A DNA stretch of 7,402 nt from assembly GCA_036258175.1 (NCBI GenBank), contig DATAEE010000131.1, positions 1 to 7,402 of the forward strand. Reading direction: 5' to 3'. A program made the translations under genes and the position numbers. Positions 6,552 through 7,402 of the stretch are shown here, piece by piece. The notes under the pieces are model-generated. The model was not told the origin of the DNA. It saw only the letters and a program-made list of their open reading frames with translations, and made no database searches. Source of the stretch: DATAEE01 sp036258175 (lineage in GTDB: Bacteria; Acidobacteriota; Vicinamibacteria; Vicinamibacterales; 2-12-FULL-66-21). The stretch's first letter is position 1, and each line of letters begins with the position of its first letter.

Positions 6552-7402
6552 GGATCCAACCTGCGCGGATCCGCCACGGCCTGAAGGATGCGCTCGACTG
6601 TCGTTCGCGGCGTCAGGCTCGGTCGATCGGGCAGAATGTTCCAGCCGGTGAACACGGCGATGAGGTCGTGCTCGGGGAAGACGAGCGGCCGCTGCCCGCC
6701 GAAGCCGGATCCGGCCCACGCCAGCCGCGCCCGATCCCGGCCATAGGGATAGAGCCACCACTTGAAGCCATACTTCACGCCGTCGGCTGAGACGGTCACG
6801 TGCGGAGTCAGCGACGCCTTCACCCAGTCGGGTTCGACCACGCGCCGGCCGTCCCAGACACCGTCCTTGAGAAACAGATACGCGATCTTCGCCAGATCCC
6901 GCGGGTGCAGGTAGAGACCGCCTTCCGTATCCGCCAGCCCGGACGGCGAGCGCTTCCAGAAGTATCGTTCGATTCCGAGCGGCGCGAAAAGATGCCGCGC
7001 CGCGTACTCCTCGATATCCTCGCCGGTCGCTCGCTGGAAGATGTGTGAGAGCAGCTGCGTAGCGCCGCTGCTGTACTTGAACGCCGCGCCCGGCTCCTGC
7101 GCCATCGGCCGATCGATTGTGAACCGGACCCAGTCGAAGCTGGCCTCCATCAGCATTGCGGAGTTGTTCGGATCGGCATACGGAAGATCCTCGTTCCAAT
7201 CGAGCCCCGCGGTCATCGTTAACAGATGCCGGATGGTCATCCGCTGCTTGCGGTCGTCAAGATTCCGGACCGCGGCCGCATCGAAGTACTTCAGGACCGG
7301 CGTTTCCAGCGCGGGGAATTCCTTGCGCGCGGTCGCGACGCCGATGATCACGGAGGTGATCGTCTTGGTGACCGACTGCATCGTGTGCAGGTCGCCGCGC
7401 CG
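6548..7402 (-). CDS. CubicO/class-C beta-lactamase-family serine hydrolase, N-terminus beyond window
   Basis: The C-terminal 284 residues of a penicillin-binding-protein-fold serine hydrolase are visible; the start lies past the right edge. The first visible in-frame residues are RRGDLHTMQSVTKTITS. The SVTK at 7375-7364 is the catalytic Ser-x-x-Lys, so the frame must begin upstream and the ATG at 7381 is not the start. Further signatures: IRHLLTMTAGLDWNE (about 57-71 of the visible part), FKYSSGATQLL (Y110, the Tyr-Ser-Ser version of the Y-x-N motif), GLYLHPRDLAKIAYLFL, and WAGSGFGGQ near the C-terminus, replacing the KTG/HTG strand. Members hydrolyse esters, amides or peptides; many are periplasmic esterases or D-aminopeptidases and few are true beta-lactamases. 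It is coupled to the downstream Tat amine oxidase by an ATGA overlap, which suggests related work, perhaps freeing an amine or amino acid for oxidation (inference). Whether it has a signal peptide cannot be seen. Confidence 0.92.
   Translation of the reverse strand, partial: RRGDLHTMQSVTKTITSVIIGVATARKEFPALETPVLKYFDAAAVRNLDDRKQRMTIRHLLTMTAGLDWNEDLPYADPNNSAMLMEASFDWVRFTIDRPMAQEPGAAFKYSSGATQLLSHIFQRATGEDIEEYAARHLFAPLGIERYFWKRSPSGLADTEGGLYLHPRDLAKIAYLFLKDGVWDGRRVVEPDWVKASLTPHVTVSADGVKYGFKWWLYPYGRDRARLAWAGSGFGGQRPLVFPEHDLIAVFTGWNILPDRPSLTPRTTVERILQAVADPRRLDP

Noticed and set aside
6552..7199. 216-residue N-terminal extension of the amine oxidase
   Set aside because: It lies antiparallel-free but out of frame inside the serine hydrolase gene, and would bury the twin-arginine motif that belongs at the N-terminus.

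Overview
The window is a high-GC (visibly well over 60%), gene-dense bacterial segment with six protein-coding genes and almost no non-coding DNA. Two of the genes run off the window edges. I see no rRNA, tRNA, CRISPR array, insertion sequence or phage gene. The strong third-position GC bias produces long spurious open frames on the opposite strands. The mix of a secreted YtcJ-type amidohydrolase, a GadC-like APC permease, a Tat-exported flavin amine oxidase and a CubicO-type serine hydrolase would fit a Gram-negative soil or sediment heterotroph, for example an Acidobacteriota/Vicinamibacteria-type genome. That placement is an impression from protein style, not a demonstrated assignment.

Layout from left to right. 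On the minus strand, 3717 down to 1, is a probable three-gene operon read right to left: a YtcJ-like metal-dependent amidohydrolase (2050-3717), a class-III PLP aminotransferase of the glutamate-1-semialdehyde aminomutase type (686-2032), and an NAD(P)-dependent aldehyde dehydrogenase cut off by the window edge (1-665). The gaps are only 17 and 20 bp. A 51-bp divergent intergenic region (3718-3768) carries a TAGAAT -10-like box and a perfect 15-bp inverted repeat. It separates this operon from a plus-strand amino acid/amine permease (3769-5145). The permease overlaps tail-to-tail by 40 bp with a minus-strand FAD amine oxidase bearing a twin-arginine signal (5106-6551). The oxidase start codon overlaps the stop of a CubicO/class-C beta-lactamase-like serine hydrolase (6548-7402, N-terminus outside the window) as ATGA, so those two genes are probably translationally coupled.

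Working together (inference): the set resembles a pathway for capture and breakdown of an amine, amide or amino acid. The two hydrolases could release an amine from an N-acyl or ester precursor. The exported amine oxidase could oxidatively deaminate it outside the cytoplasm. The permease would import amine or amino acid. The cytoplasmic aminotransferase and aldehyde dehydrogenase would carry the carbon skeleton through an aldehyde to a carboxylic acid. The substrate cannot be named from sequence alone, and no regulator gene lies in the window. Each family is recognisable; what may be new is the combination, not any single protein.
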